A DNA stretch of 64,000 nt from Streptomyces blattellae (GCF_009709555.1 NZ_WJBG01000150.1:1-64000); one strand, 5' to 3'; shown: positions 27,327 through 36,031, numbered from the stretch's first letter. Made by a program: numbers and translations. Notes: generated from the letters alone by a model not told the origin.

Positions 27327-27995
27327 TTGGACGTCTATGAGGCGGTCACGAGTCGGCGCGCGGTACGTGGATTCACCGACCGGCCTGTAGCGAGGGAGGT
27401 ACTGGAGCGCGTGCTGTCCGCTGCGGCCTGGACGCCCTCCGCATCGAATCTTCAGCCGTGGCACGCCTATGTGCTGACCGGCGAGCGACTGGCCGAACTC
27501 AAGAAGCGCGCCTGCGAGCGCGTGGATGCAGGCGACCCCTGGGACGAGCCGGAGTACGAGCAGTACCCGCCCGCGCTGAAGTCCCCGTACGCCGAGCGCC
27601 GTTCCGCCTTCGGTGAGCAGCGCTACGGCGCACTCGGAATTCCGCGCGAGGACCTGGAGGCACGCCAGCGGGCCGCGTCCGCGAACTGGGACTGCTTCGG
27701 CGCACCCGCCGCTCTGTTCTGCTACATCGACCGCGCCATGGGTCCGGCCCAGTGGTCCGACGTCGGCATGTTCCTCCAGACCGTCATGCTGCTGCTCCGC
27801 GCCGAAGCGCTGCACAGCTGCACGCAGATGGCATGGGCGAAGTATCACAAGACCGTCGCGGAGGTCCTGTCACCCCCGGACGAACTGGTCCTCTTCTGCG
27901 GCATGTCGATCGGGTTCGAGGACGCCACGGCGGACCGCACCCGTACGGGCCGGGCACCGCTCGACGAGACGGTCACCTTCGTCGACTGCTACTAG
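27327..27995 (+). CDS. Nitroreductase family protein
   Basis: A 222-residue FMN-dependent NAD(P)H oxidoreductase. VTSRRAVRGFTDRPV is the FMN-binding start of the family, ASNLQPWHAYVLTG the second flavin contact, and FLQTVMLLLRAEALHSCTQ and LFCGMSIGFED the C-terminal dimer/flavin blocks. The start is TTG 27327 with GGGAGG 10 bp upstream; no better ATG or GTG fits. With the divergent azoreductase it forms a quinone/nitroaromatic detoxification pair. Confidence 0.9.
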   Translation: MDVYEAVTSRRAVRGFTDRPVAREVLERVLSAAAWTPSASNLQPWHAYVLTGERLAELKKRACERVDAGDPWDEPEYEQYPPALKSPYAERRSAFGEQRYGALGIPREDLEARQRAASANWDCFGAPAALFCYIDRAMGPAQWSDVGMFLQTVMLLLRAEALHSCTQMAWAKYHKTVAEVLSPPDELVLFCGMSIGFEDATADRTRTGRAPLDETVTFVDCY

Positions 27996-28045
27996 CCCGA
28001 CCCGCTCCTCCTACCCGGCCGTCACCCGGTCGGCGGCGGGCATGG

Positions 28046-28072
28046 TGTCACGAGATCCGGGTGTGTCCGGTC
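28046..28072 (+). promoter_or_regulatory. ECF41-like promoter, TGTCACG-N14-CCGGTC
   Basis: TGTCACG (28046-28052) and CCGGTC (28067-28072), exactly 14 bp apart, lie 46 bp before the sigma gene at 28118. The upstream block differs by one base from the sites at 15096 and 21508; the downstream block is identical. Confidence 0.55.
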
Positions 28073-28117
28073 TAAGGATTGAGACGGAAGGCTCGGCCGA
28101 CGGACGGAGGATGCCGT

Positions 28118-28996
28118 ATGGACCACCCGGACGCGGTGCCGATCGCGGAGTTGCTCGACGAGCGCCGGATTCTGCTGGACGTCGCCTACTGGATGCTGGG
28201 CAGTCCGGGTGAGGCGGAGAGCGTGGTCGACGAGACCTACCGCAGGTGGTACGGGCTGTCCGACGCTGCACGACAGGAGATCAGGACGCCCCGGTCCTGG
28301 CTGGCGAGCACGGCGGGCGGCATCTGTCTGGTCCGCCTGGCCCGCCCGGGCCGGGAGCAGGCCGGCCCCAGAGACGGTCACCGCAGGGAGGCGGCGGATG
28401 CCCAGGGAGCGCAGGCGGAGCTGGAGGCCGAGGTCAGCCGGGTTCTGCTGCACGCGCTGGATTCCCTGTCGCCTGCCGAGCGGGCGGTGTTCGTGCTCAA
28501 TGACGTCTTCGGGATGGCTCCGGGCGCGGTCGCCGACATCGTCGGGCGCACCGAGCCGGAGTGCGCCGAACTCGCCGAGCGGGCACGTCGGTGTCTTCGC
28601 CGGCAGCGTTCACGCCCCACGACACCGCAACGGCACGATGCCCTTGCCCGCGCGGTTCGTGAGGCGTGCGTGAGCCAGGACGCGGAGCTGCTGGCCTCCC
28701 TGCTGTGCCCGGACGCCACGGCGTTCTTCGACGGGGGCGGCAAGGTCCGTGCCCTGACCGGGCCGGTCCACGGCAGTCGGCAAGTCGCCCACAGTCTGCT
28801 CACCCTCCTGGCCCGTCGCCCACGCACCACCGTGAACACCCAGTCCGTCAATGGCCGCACCGGCCTCGTCGCCCGCTACGACCACCAGGTCGCCGCCGTC
28901 ATCAGCCTCGACATCGCCGACCAGCATGTCGCACAGGTCTGGGTCGTCCTCAACCCCGACAAACTGCGTTCCTGGAACCAGCCCCCCGCCACATAG
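28118..28996 (+). CDS. SigJ/ECF41-like sigma factor
   Basis: A 292-residue ECF-type sigma factor with C-terminal SnoaL-like domain. Region 2 (LLDVAYWMLGSPGEAESVVDETYRRW) is divergent, and region 4 is LSPAERAVFVLNDVFGMAPGA onward. It lacks the WLPEP linker but keeps both regulatory motifs exactly: DGGGK (FFDGGGKVRA) and NPDKL (VVLNPDKLRSW). ATG 28118 has GGAGG 7 bp upstream. It is preceded by an ECF41-like promoter and followed after 78 bp by another sigma gene, so the two may be co-transcribed. Confidence 0.88.
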   Translation: MDHPDAVPIAELLDERRILLDVAYWMLGSPGEAESVVDETYRRWYGLSDAARQEIRTPRSWLASTAGGICLVRLARPGREQAGPRDGHRREAADAQGAQAELEAEVSRVLLHALDSLSPAERAVFVLNDVFGMAPGAVADIVGRTEPECAELAERARRCLRRQRSRPTTPQRHDALARAVREACVSQDAELLASLLCPDATAFFDGGGKVRALTGPVHGSRQVAHSLLTLLARRPRTTVNTQSVNGRTGLVARYDHQVAAVISLDIADQHVAQVWVVLNPDKLRSWNQPPAT

Positions 28997-29074
28997 CGAG
29001 TGCCCATGCTCTTACCGCACCGTTGGGGAGCACTCTGTCCCTGCCTGAGGCTCTGGAAGGAGAACCGGAGGACC

Positions 29075-29986
29075 ATGGACCTCGACCCGCCTCCCACGAC
29101 AGACAGCCTCGACGACGCCTTGGCTGTCTTCGTGCAGCACCGACCGCGCCTGTTCGGCATCGCCTACCGCATCCTCGGCAGTGCGGTCGAGGCTGAGGAC
29201 GTGGTCCAAGAGGTATGGCTGCGCTGGCAGAAGACCGACCGCTCCGTCGTGGTCAGCCCGGTGGCCTTCCTCTCCACTACGACCACCCGCCTGGCCGTCA
29301 ATGTTGCCCAGTCTGCCCGTGTGCGCCGGGAAACCTACATCGGACCGTGGCTGCCGGAGCCCATCGACACGAGCTCCGACCCGGAGGCCGGCGCGCAGCG
29401 CGCGGAGGCCCTTGAACTGGCGCTGCTGCTGGTCCTGGAGAAGCTGAGCCCCACCGAGCGCGCCGCGTATGTACTGCGCGAGGCATTCGACTATGCCTAT
29501 CCCGAGATCGCCGAGATCCTTCGACTCAGCCTCGTCAACGTGCGGCAGATCGTCAGCCGCGCGCGCAGGCATCTGTCGGCCGAGCAACGGGGGAGCGTGG
29601 ACACCGCGGAGCACCGGCGCCTCCTCACCGCGTTCGTCTCAGCGGCTCAAACGGGAGACGTGGCATCGCTTGAGGCCCTTCTCACCCCCGATGCCGTCAG
29701 CCTGTCCGACGGCAACGGCATGCGAGGCTGCGCTCGGCTGCCTGTGCTGGGCCGCGCACGTGTGGCCAGGCTGTCGACGTACCGGCAGTTGTGGCGGGAA
29801 GCGGAGCCCGAGTTCGTGGACGCCAACGGCTGTACGGGCGTGCTGGTCCGACGAGCGGGCCAACCGGTCGCGTTCATGACGGTCGCCGCCTCGGCCGAGG
29901 GCGTCCACAAGGTGCTGTGGCTGTTCAGCCCGAGCAAGATCATCGCTTTCCTGGATTCGCGTTCCCGCTTCGCGACTCGTCCCTGA
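29075..29986 (+). CDS. ECF41-family sigma factor with eroded regulatory motifs
   Basis: A 303-residue sigma factor close to the one at 20582. Region 2 is LFGIAYRILGSAVEAEDVVQ, the linker GPWLPEPIDTSSDPEAG, region 4 LSPTERAAYVLREAFDYAYP and onward. The C-terminal domain is full length but the usual motifs differ: DGNGMRG replaces DGGGK, and FSPSKI replaces NPDKL. In studied ECF41 proteins changes in these motifs alter activity, so this paralogue may be differently controlled or constitutively active. GGAGG stands just before ATG 29075. No TGTCAC-type motif was found directly upstream. Confidence 0.9.
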   Translation: MDLDPPPTTDSLDDALAVFVQHRPRLFGIAYRILGSAVEAEDVVQEVWLRWQKTDRSVVVSPVAFLSTTTTRLAVNVAQSARVRRETYIGPWLPEPIDTSSDPEAGAQRAEALELALLLVLEKLSPTERAAYVLREAFDYAYPEIAEILRLSLVNVRQIVSRARRHLSAEQRGSVDTAEHRRLLTAFVSAAQTGDVASLEALLTPDAVSLSDGNGMRGCARLPVLGRARVARLSTYRQLWREAEPEFVDANGCTGVLVRRAGQPVAFMTVAASAEGVHKVLWLFSPSKIIAFLDSRSRFATRP

Positions 29987-30409
29987 CCGGGTGATGCGTG
30001 GCTGCGGCAGGGCCGCGGAATGCCACACCGGCCGGCGGCTCTGTGCCGTCGCGATGTCAGTGCCCGCGGTCAGGTTCGCCCATGTCACCGTCGGCTGTCG
30101 CCTTGGGAGGCGTGATGCCCAACCGGCCGGGTCAGCCCCTTGGAAGGAGCCGAATCCGCCGTGTGAGGCGGTGCCCCGAATGGTTCGAACCCGGGGAGCC
30201 GCTCGCCAGAGGACGGCCGCCGCACCCCTGGTGACATCCCCCGTCATCGAGGTGGTCGTCGAACACATGGGCGTCGCGGTGGACGACAACACCGTCGAAG
30301 GCCCCTTGCTCAGCGTGGCTCAGCGTGGTGATGGAGAACGCGCGGGGCGGTCCGGTGCAGACCGCTGAAGTCCCCCGGGAGCCGATCCGGCGATCAGGTG
30401 GTCAGGTGG
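29987..30409. other. Gap without a supported gene
   Basis: No convincing coding potential on either strand between the sigma gene and the convergent chloramphenicol phosphotransferase. A GGTTCGAACC palindrome near 30183 mimics a tRNA T-arm, but no cloverleaf can be built. Confidence 0.45.
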
Positions 30410-30946
30410 TCAGGTGACGTGAGCGGCGATGGTTCGCGCGCACAGCAGGGACTCGGTATGCGTCGTGTCCACCTCCACGTCGTAGCGCACCCCTTCGTGC
30501 ACCACATCCGCCTGCGACACGGCCATCCCACGAACGCGGTCTCCGCGTGCCACCTCACGACCCGCGGCGACCGCACTCTCACATCTGACACCGGCCCACA
30601 ACACGGCCAGCCCGTCCACAGACTTCTGCCATCGCTGCTGGGACCCCGCTCCGCCGAGGAACACGTCATCGATGATGACCCTGGCGCCCGCACGGGCCAT
30701 GGCCGCGACACCGTCCATCCAGGCCGCCTGCAGCGCCATGAACTCCGCCCCGACGCTCACCCCGCCGTCCGCGGCGAACACGATGCCCTCGTCCGACGCC
30801 TGCATCCTCGCGGGCAGAGCGTCGACGAACGAGTCGCACCCGAACGCCAGCCATGGATCGGGCAGTTCGGCCTGGAGACACCGTACGATCCCGGACTTTC
30901 CCGAGCTCGAACCACCGTTGAGGATGATCATCTGAGTCGTCACCAC
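30410..30946 (-). CDS. cpt: Chloramphenicol 3-O-phosphotransferase
   Basis: A 178-residue P-loop kinase that inactivates chloramphenicol by phosphorylating its C-3 hydroxyl. The Walker A is GGSSSGKS. WLAFGCDSFVDALP carries the catalytic Asp38, matching Asp37 of the S. venezuelae enzyme. VIIDDVFLGG, LWAGVRCE and the tail YDVEVDTTHTESL match that family closely from memory, and the length is the same. No chloramphenicol biosynthetic gene is visible, so it is a stand-alone resistance gene, or its natural substrate differs. Confidence 0.92.
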   Translation of the reverse strand: MVTTQMIILNGGSSSGKSGIVRCLQAELPDPWLAFGCDSFVDALPARMQASDEGIVFAADGGVSVGAEFMALQAAWMDGVAAMARAGARVIIDDVFLGGAGSQQRWQKSVDGLAVLWAGVRCESAVAAGREVARGDRVRGMAVSQADVVHEGVRYDVEVDTTHTESLLCARTIAAHVT

Positions 30947-31148
30947 GCCACGGTAGGGCGTTCTGCGATCCGCACGAAACGAAAGGGAGCCGTTGAATGC
31001 CTGGAGTTTCGATCATCATCTCGACATGGGTCAGGGGGCAGCGACGCCCGTGGGCGGCCGAACGGATGTCACACCTTGATCACGGCGCCCGCGAAGGCTC
31101 ACCACCACACATGTCCCACTGGGACATCACCGGGGTAGCCTCGAAGTC

Positions 31149-31768
31149 ATGAAGGCGACGCAGTCCACCGCCTCTCCGCCCCGCACCGCCCCGGAACCCG
31201 CCACCCCGGAAGACCGCCGGCAGCGCAAGGCCCGCCAGACCCGTAACGCCCTGGCCACCGCCGCCCTCGACCTGATCCTGGAGCGCGGCCTGGCGGCCAC
31301 CACGGTGGAGGCGATCGCCCAGCGGGCGGATGTCACGCGGCGCACCTTCAGCCGGCACTTCACCGGCAAGGAGGACGCCGCCCTGGACTTCGTCCGCGGG
31401 GACGGCGCCCGTATCAACGCCCTGCTCCGCGCCCGCCCCGCCGCCGAGCCGCCACTGCTCGCCTACCGCAGGGCGGTACGGGACTGGCTGGCCGACGAGG
31501 AGAACCCCGCCCGGCACCTGCGCCCGCGGATGCGGCGGCTGCTGGCGCTGGTGGACCGCGAGCCCACGCTGTTCGCCGCGTACGAACGCATCAGGTCGAC
31601 GCCCAGGAGGAGTCGGCCCGCATCATCGCCGACCGGCTCGGCACCGACGACGTCCGGGACGTGCGCCCGGCCGTGGTCGCCGAGCTGATCGCCTTCCTGC
31701 TGTCCGAGCGGGCCTCCTTCGTCCACGGCGGCTACCATCTCGTCGACGGCGCCTACACCGCCGTATGA
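31149..31768 (+). pseudogene. TetR-family regulator, frameshifted and 3' replaced
   Basis: The N-terminal HTH is intact (RQTRNALATAALDLILERGL, TTVEAIAQRADVTRRTFSRHF), followed by LLALVDREPTLFAAYERI. At about 31590 one C appears to be missing: the continuation QVDAQEESARIIADRLGTDD lies in the +2 frame. In that frame, TetR-like sequence ends near 31680 and the C-terminus of a short-chain dehydrogenase follows to the stop at 31766-31768. In the original frame translation ends at 31688 with a 179-residue product. The DNA-binding domain could still be made; the ligand domain is broken. Confidence 0.75.
31679..31768 (+). pseudogene. C-terminal remnant of a short-chain dehydrogenase
   Basis: AELIAFLLSERASFVHGGYH followed by LVDGAYTAV and a stop is the standard C-terminal end of SDR enzymes (FLLSDxASFxxGxxxxVDGG). 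Nothing else of the SDR is present; it is joined directly to the broken TetR gene. Confidence 0.65.
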
Positions 31769-31854
31769 GATCTCCGCCCTGCCCGACTTCGCGCAGAACA
31801 CCGGAACGCCGCGGCGGGCACAGGTCGCCGTGGTCGTGTGCGGGGCCTGGGTCG

Positions 31855-31972
31855 GGCTCGCACACGGTGAGGTCGGTGACGGCGAACCGCAACGGCAGCG
31901 AGGCGATGGGCGGGTGGACCCGCAGTGTCTCCTCGACGACAGCAGGGCGTCGGCCGCGTCGCCGATGAGGTC
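31855..31972 (-). pseudogene. Cytochrome P450 fragment (K-helix region)
   Basis: The minus strand reads AVVEETLRVHPPIASLPLRF then AVTDLTV, the P450 K-helix ExxR motif and following strand. Just before it, in another frame, is VDLIGDAADALL, resembling the J-helix stretch. The I-helix and heme Cys loop are absent, so this is a small residue of a P450 gene. Confidence 0.6.
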
Positions 31973-31975
31973 GAC

Positions 31976-33139
31976 CTAGCTGGACCTGGCCGTGGAGGTG
32001 GGCGTGTTGCGGCAGGTGCCGTCGTTCATCGCGTTCGACTCCGCCACCCACTTCTCCAGCCACCCTGCGAACTCGTCGGCCCGCGCAGGCCAGTTGAGTT
32101 CGGTGAGGGCCGCGTTGCGCCCCCGTCGCGCGGCGCGCAGCCGCAGTTCGGCGTCACTGCTCAGGCGCCGTATCGCGGCCGCGGCCGCCGCCGGGTCCTC
32201 ATAAGGGACGACGAGGCCACAGCCGTGGTCCCGGACGAGTTCGGCGGCGAGAGGGGTCGGCGTGGTGACGACGGGGACGCCGTAAGCCATGTACTCGACG
32301 ACCTTGGTGGGGCGTGAGTGGCGGTAGTTGGGCTGGTCGTGCAGGAGAGAGAGGCCGGCCGTGGCGCCGGACAGCAGGGCGAGGGCGCGGTCGTTGGGCA
32401 GGAAGTCGTGCCAGTGCAGGACGCCGTCGCGGTCGGCCTCGGCGAGCGCGTCGCGTACGTCGCAGTCCGCTGCGCCGATCACTTCGATCCGGACCGACGG
32501 GCCGAGCAGTCGGGCCGTCTCGATCAGGTCCAGCGCGCCGCGGGCCCGAGACAGATGCCCCACGTAGACGACCCGGTCGTCGCCGGGCGGAGCCGGCACG
32601 GCAGCCGGCACGGCGGCGAGGTTCGGCACCACCGGGTGGGAGCGGCGAAAGCGCGCCCGGTAGGCGTCCTCGGCGAGCAGCAGGCGTATCCGGCGCTCCG
32701 CCAGGCGTTCCGCCGCGCGCACCGCGAGCCGCAGGGGCGGGCGCAACGGCCCCGGCACCCAGCCCTTCATAACCAGTGCCGCCGCCGTGTCCTCGTGCAC
32801 GTCCCACACCGTCACCGGAGACCGGCCGGTGCGCTGCCACCGACGCAGGGCGCCGGGGAGGGCCAGCAGCAGTTCGGGGTCGTGCAGCAGCACCAGATCC
32901 ACTTCGGGCCCCCGTTCGGCGAGCAGGGCGCGGGCCGCACGCAGTGCCGCGCGGCGGCTGCGGCCCGCGGCCCGCGGCAGGTCCACCCCCTCGACGAACG
33001 GCCGCGGCGCCACTGAGCGGGCGGTGAAGGGGGCCGCGTAGACGATCTCGTGGCCGCGATCCCTCAGGGCCGTTATCTCCCTGTGCAGGATGCGAGCGTC
33101 CTCGGGGTGGTGCACGACGGTGACGACGAGTATCCGCAT
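31976..33139 (-). CDS. Glycosyltransferase family 4 protein
   Basis: A 387-residue GT-B enzyme. The N-terminal domain begins MRILVVTVVHHPEDARILHR. The donor domain has VVYVGHLSRARGALDLIETA, HWHDFLPNDRALALLSGATAG and the GT4 motif RPTKVVEYMAYGVPVVTTPT. ATG 33139 is preferred over the upstream ATG at 33154 because it begins the first strand. It is the last gene of a three-gene minus-strand operon with the UDP-sugar dehydrogenase and another GT4, so it probably adds a sugar to an envelope glycan. Its 3' end abuts the P450 residue, and its last ~15 residues (NTPTSTARSS) may be affected by that junction. Confidence 0.9.
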   Translation of the reverse strand: MRILVVTVVHHPEDARILHREITALRDRGHEIVYAAPFTARSVAPRPFVEGVDLPRAAGRSRRAALRAARALLAERGPEVDLVLLHDPELLLALPGALRRWQRTGRSPVTVWDVHEDTAAALVMKGWVPGPLRPPLRLAVRAAERLAERRIRLLLAEDAYRARFRRSHPVVPNLAAVPAAVPAPPGDDRVVYVGHLSRARGALDLIETARLLGPSVRIEVIGAADCDVRDALAEADRDGVLHWHDFLPNDRALALLSGATAGLSLLHDQPNYRHSRPTKVVEYMAYGVPVVTTPTPLAAELVRDHGCGLVVPYEDPAAAAAAIRRLSSDAELRLRAARRGRNAALTELNWPARADEFAGWLEKWVAESNAMNDGTCRNTPTSTARSS

Positions 33140-33186
33140 CAGGGCGCCTTTCAACTCCGTGGGACCGGACCGTGAGGAGGAGCTGT

Positions 33187-34512
33187 CTAGAGCTCCTCGA
33201 TCCCCGGCCGGAAGATCCGCCCCCGGGTGTCGAACAGCAGTCGGGCCTCATCGGCGAGGGCGGGCAGGTCGTAGGCCGAGTGGTCCTGCAGCAGGATCGT
33301 CAGGTCGTGGTCCCGCGCGGCCGCGATGGCGTCGCCGACACGGGGGACGGCCACGCCGTCGACGGACCACTCGGGCACGTGGGGGTCGTGGAAGGAGATC
33401 TCCGCCTCCCGTTCCCGCAGCAGCCGGGCCACCGGCACTGCGGGCGACTCGCGTTGGTCGGCCACGTCGGGCTTGTAGGTGACACCCATGAGCAGCACCC
33501 GGGAGCCGTGCACCGGCCTGCCGACGCTGTTGAGGAGGTCCTGGGCGCGGCGCACGACGTACTCCGGCATCCGGCGGTTGATCTCCTGGGCGAGCCCGAC
33601 GAAGCGGAACTCGTAGCCGAGCGATGAACGCACCTTGTACGACAGGTAGTTGGGGTCGATCGGAATGCAGTGCCCGCCCACTCCGGCACCGGGTCTGAAG
33701 GCTTGGAAGCCGAACGGCTTGGTGGCGGCGCAGCGGATGGCGTCCCAGACGTCGACGTGCAACTCGTGGCTGATGATGGTCAGTTCGTTGACCAGGGCGA
33801 TGTTGACGTGCCGGTACGTGTTCTCGATGAGCTTGGCCAGTTCGGCCTCGCGGGTGCCCTTCGCCTGGACGACGGTGTCGACGAGCTTGCCGTAGAGGGC
33901 GACGGCGCGTGCCGCGCATGACGGGGTGCAGCCGCCGACGACCTTCGGGGTGTCGCGCAGTTGGTGCGTGGAGTTGCCGGGATCGATGCGCTCCGGTGAG
34001 AACGCCAGGGCGAAGTCCTCACCGACGCGCAGCCCGGACTCCTCCAGCAACGGGCGGACGATCTCCTCGGTGGTGCCGGGGTAGGTGGTCGACTCCAGGA
34101 CGACGAGCTGCCCGCGCCGCAGCCGCCCGGCGATCGTCCGGGTGGCGTCGGTCACCGCGCTCAGATCGGGGCCCCCGTCCTGGCCCAGCGGGGTGGGCAC
34201 ACAGATGACCATGTTCTGTGCTCGGGCGAGACAGAGGTCGTCCGTGTATGCCGTGAATCCTGCCGCCCGCATGCGGCGGACGTCCTCGTCGGACACGTCG
34301 TCGACGTGCGAGTGCCCGGCGTTCAGCGCGGTGACGACGTCGGCGTTCCGGTCGAGCCCCACGACTCTCAGGCCGACCGAGGTCGCCTCCCGAGCGAGGG
34401 GCAGCCCGACGTAGCCGAGTCCGAGCACCGCGAGTTCGACGTCGTCGGTCTCTTCTTCGTGCCCGAACGGTTGGCTCGCATCCCCGAGCGGTTCAGTCTC
34501 GTCGACCTGCAT
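33187..34512 (-). CDS. Nucleotide sugar dehydrogenase (WecC/WbpA-like)
   Basis: A 441-residue NAD-dependent UDP-sugar 6-dehydrogenase. The N-terminal Rossmann motif is VLGLGYVGLPLA. ESTTYPGTTEEIV, AFSPERIDPGN and KLIENTYRHVNIALVNEL are family blocks. The catalytic Cys lies in GVGGHCIPIDPNYLS. ERIDPGN and the sequence around it favour HexNAc substrates (UDP-ManNAc or UDP-GlcNAc) over UDP-glucose. With the divergent UDP-GlcNAc 2-epimerase, the expected product is UDP-ManNAcA. It lies 17 bp after the upstream GT4 gene. Confidence 0.92.
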   Translation of the reverse strand: MQVDETEPLGDASQPFGHEEETDDVELAVLGLGYVGLPLAREATSVGLRVVGLDRNADVVTALNAGHSHVDDVSDEDVRRMRAAGFTAYTDDLCLARAQNMVICVPTPLGQDGGPDLSAVTDATRTIAGRLRRGQLVVLESTTYPGTTEEIVRPLLEESGLRVGEDFALAFSPERIDPGNSTHQLRDTPKVVGGCTPSCAARAVALYGKLVDTVVQAKGTREAELAKLIENTYRHVNIALVNELTIISHELHVDVWDAIRCAATKPFGFQAFRPGAGVGGHCIPIDPNYLSYKVRSSLGYEFRFVGLAQEINRRMPEYVVRRAQDLLNSVGRPVHGSRVLLMGVTYKPDVADQRESPAVPVARLLREREAEISFHDPHVPEWSVDGVAVPRVGDAIAAARDHDLTILLQDHSAYDLPALADEARLLFDTRGRIFRPGIEEL

Positions 34513-34529
34513 ACGGGTTCACCCGGCTT

Positions 34530-35993
34530 TCAGGGCGGGAGTCGGCATCCAAGCGCGCGATAGGCATCGCGGGTCATGGCGGCGACTCGGCTCCAGGTAC
34601 GCGCCCGCGCGACGATGGAGCGGGCGTTCATTCCCATTTCAATTCGCCGATTCTGAGAATAAAACAGCTCTTCGATAACTTCTGCCCAGGTTTGCGGGGA
34701 TTCAGAGGGAATCAGCTCACCGCTTGCACCGGGTTCGACCAGCTCCCTCATCGCGGCGAGATCACTGGCCACGACCGGCAGACCGCTCGCCATCGCCTCG
34801 ACCGGCTTGAGTGGTGTCACCAGACGGCAGACGCGCTCGTCGGTGCGCGGCACCGCGAACACGTCCAACACCGCGTGATACGACCGCACTTGGTCGTGCG
34901 GCACCCGTCCGGTGAACAGGGCGCCTCCGTCTGACAGACCGAGCCGGACGGCCAGCGCCCGCAGCGCCGCCCGCTCCGGGCCGTCGCCCACGATCAGCAG
35001 CCGTACGGGGACGCCGCGGCGGCGCAGCTCGGCACCCGCATGGAGTAATGTGCCGATTCCCTCGTATGGAGTAAGACTGCTGACGGTGCCGACGACGAAG
35101 TCGTCCGGCGGGATACCGAGGCGGGCGCGCAGCGGCGCCCCGTCCGGCAGCGGAGCCAGGAAGTCGTCGGCCACCGCGTTCGGCGCGATCAGGACCCGTT
35201 CCCCGGGCACTCCACGGGCCACGATCTCGGCGCGCATCGCCGCACCCAGCGTCAGGACCAGATCGGCCTCGCGCATGCAGTACGTCTCAAGCGCCCGCCG
35301 CGTGCGGTAGGTCGGGGCGTCCGGGCTGCGCCCCGGGGCCTGCGTCAGCCAGGTCTCCTCCAGAAAGCCCCGCACCTCGTAGACCACGGGCAGCCCGTAG
35401 GTCTCGCGCAGAGCGAGTGCGACCCGTCCGTTGCCGTGGTCGGTGGCCGCGTGCAGGACGGCGGGCCGCAGCCGCTCCACCAGCCGCCCGGCCAGCTCGG
35501 CGTTGCGGGCCAGCACGGCCTCCTGCCCGTACGGCAGCCGCGACGGCAGCAGTCGGTGCTGCGGTACGCCGCCCACGATCTGCAGCGGGCGGGCATCCAG
35601 CACGCCCTGCGCCACCGGGAAACCGACGCGCGTGACCACGTGCGGATCGAGTCCGTCCGCCCGCTGGGCCTCGGCGAGTTTCTGGGTGCGCACGGTGTAG
35701 CCGGCGTGCTTGAACGGCAGCCCGTTGGTGACCAGATGGAGTACCCGGCCCGGCACCGGAGTAACGGCCCGCCCGGTGGGGGCGGGCACCCGCGCCGTAC
35801 CGGACGGAGTGGCGGTGGGCCCGGCCGTGCGGGCGCGGGCGGCGAGCCGCCGTTCGACGGCCCTCAAGCGGCCCCCGACGGGGGTCGGCAGCAGCCGCAG
35901 ACCGAGCAGTGCCGCCCGGACGGGATCCTGGCGCAACTCGCCCCACGCCACGGAGGCAGCCAGACTGAGAGCACGAGGGACATGACGTGACAT
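34530..35993 (-). CDS. Glycosyltransferase family 4 protein
   Basis: A 487-residue GT4 with a ~75-residue Arg/Pro-rich N-terminal extension before the catalytic domains (VLHLVTNGLPFKHAGYTVRT). The donor half has VGTVSSLTPYEGIGTLLHA and the acidic motif TPLKPVEAMASGLPVVASD. It begins at ATG 35993, only 38 bp from the divergent epimerase start, so the two operons share a very short promoter region. It is the first gene of the minus-strand glycan operon. Confidence 0.9.
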   Translation of the reverse strand: MSRHVPRALSLAASVAWGELRQDPVRAALLGLRLLPTPVGGRLRAVERRLAARARTAGPTATPSGTARVPAPTGRAVTPVPGRVLHLVTNGLPFKHAGYTVRTQKLAEAQRADGLDPHVVTRVGFPVAQGVLDARPLQIVGGVPQHRLLPSRLPYGQEAVLARNAELAGRLVERLRPAVLHAATDHGNGRVALALRETYGLPVVYEVRGFLEETWLTQAPGRSPDAPTYRTRRALETYCMREADLVLTLGAAMRAEIVARGVPGERVLIAPNAVADDFLAPLPDGAPLRARLGIPPDDFVVGTVSSLTPYEGIGTLLHAGAELRRRGVPVRLLIVGDGPERAALRALAVRLGLSDGGALFTGRVPHDQVRSYHAVLDVFAVPRTDERVCRLVTPLKPVEAMASGLPVVASDLAAMRELVEPGASGELIPSESPQTWAEVIEELFYSQNRRIEMGMNARSIVARARTWSRVAAMTRDAYRALGCRLPP

Positions 35994-36031
35994 ACCGGCA
36001 CATTAGGTCGACAGAGCGGAGAACCGACACC

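Noticed and set aside
30175..30210. tRNA-like T-arm (GGTTCGAACC with flanking CCCC/GGGG)
   Set aside because: No acceptor, D or anticodon arm can be assembled around it; it is merely a palindrome.
31067..31073. TGTCACA upstream of the TetR remnant
   Set aside because: At 14 bp spacing the downstream block does not match CCGGTC, so it was not counted as an ECF41-like promoter.
31925..32317. Plus-strand open frame opposite the GT4 gene
   Set aside because: Antisense to a well-supported glycosyltransferase and to the P450 residue.
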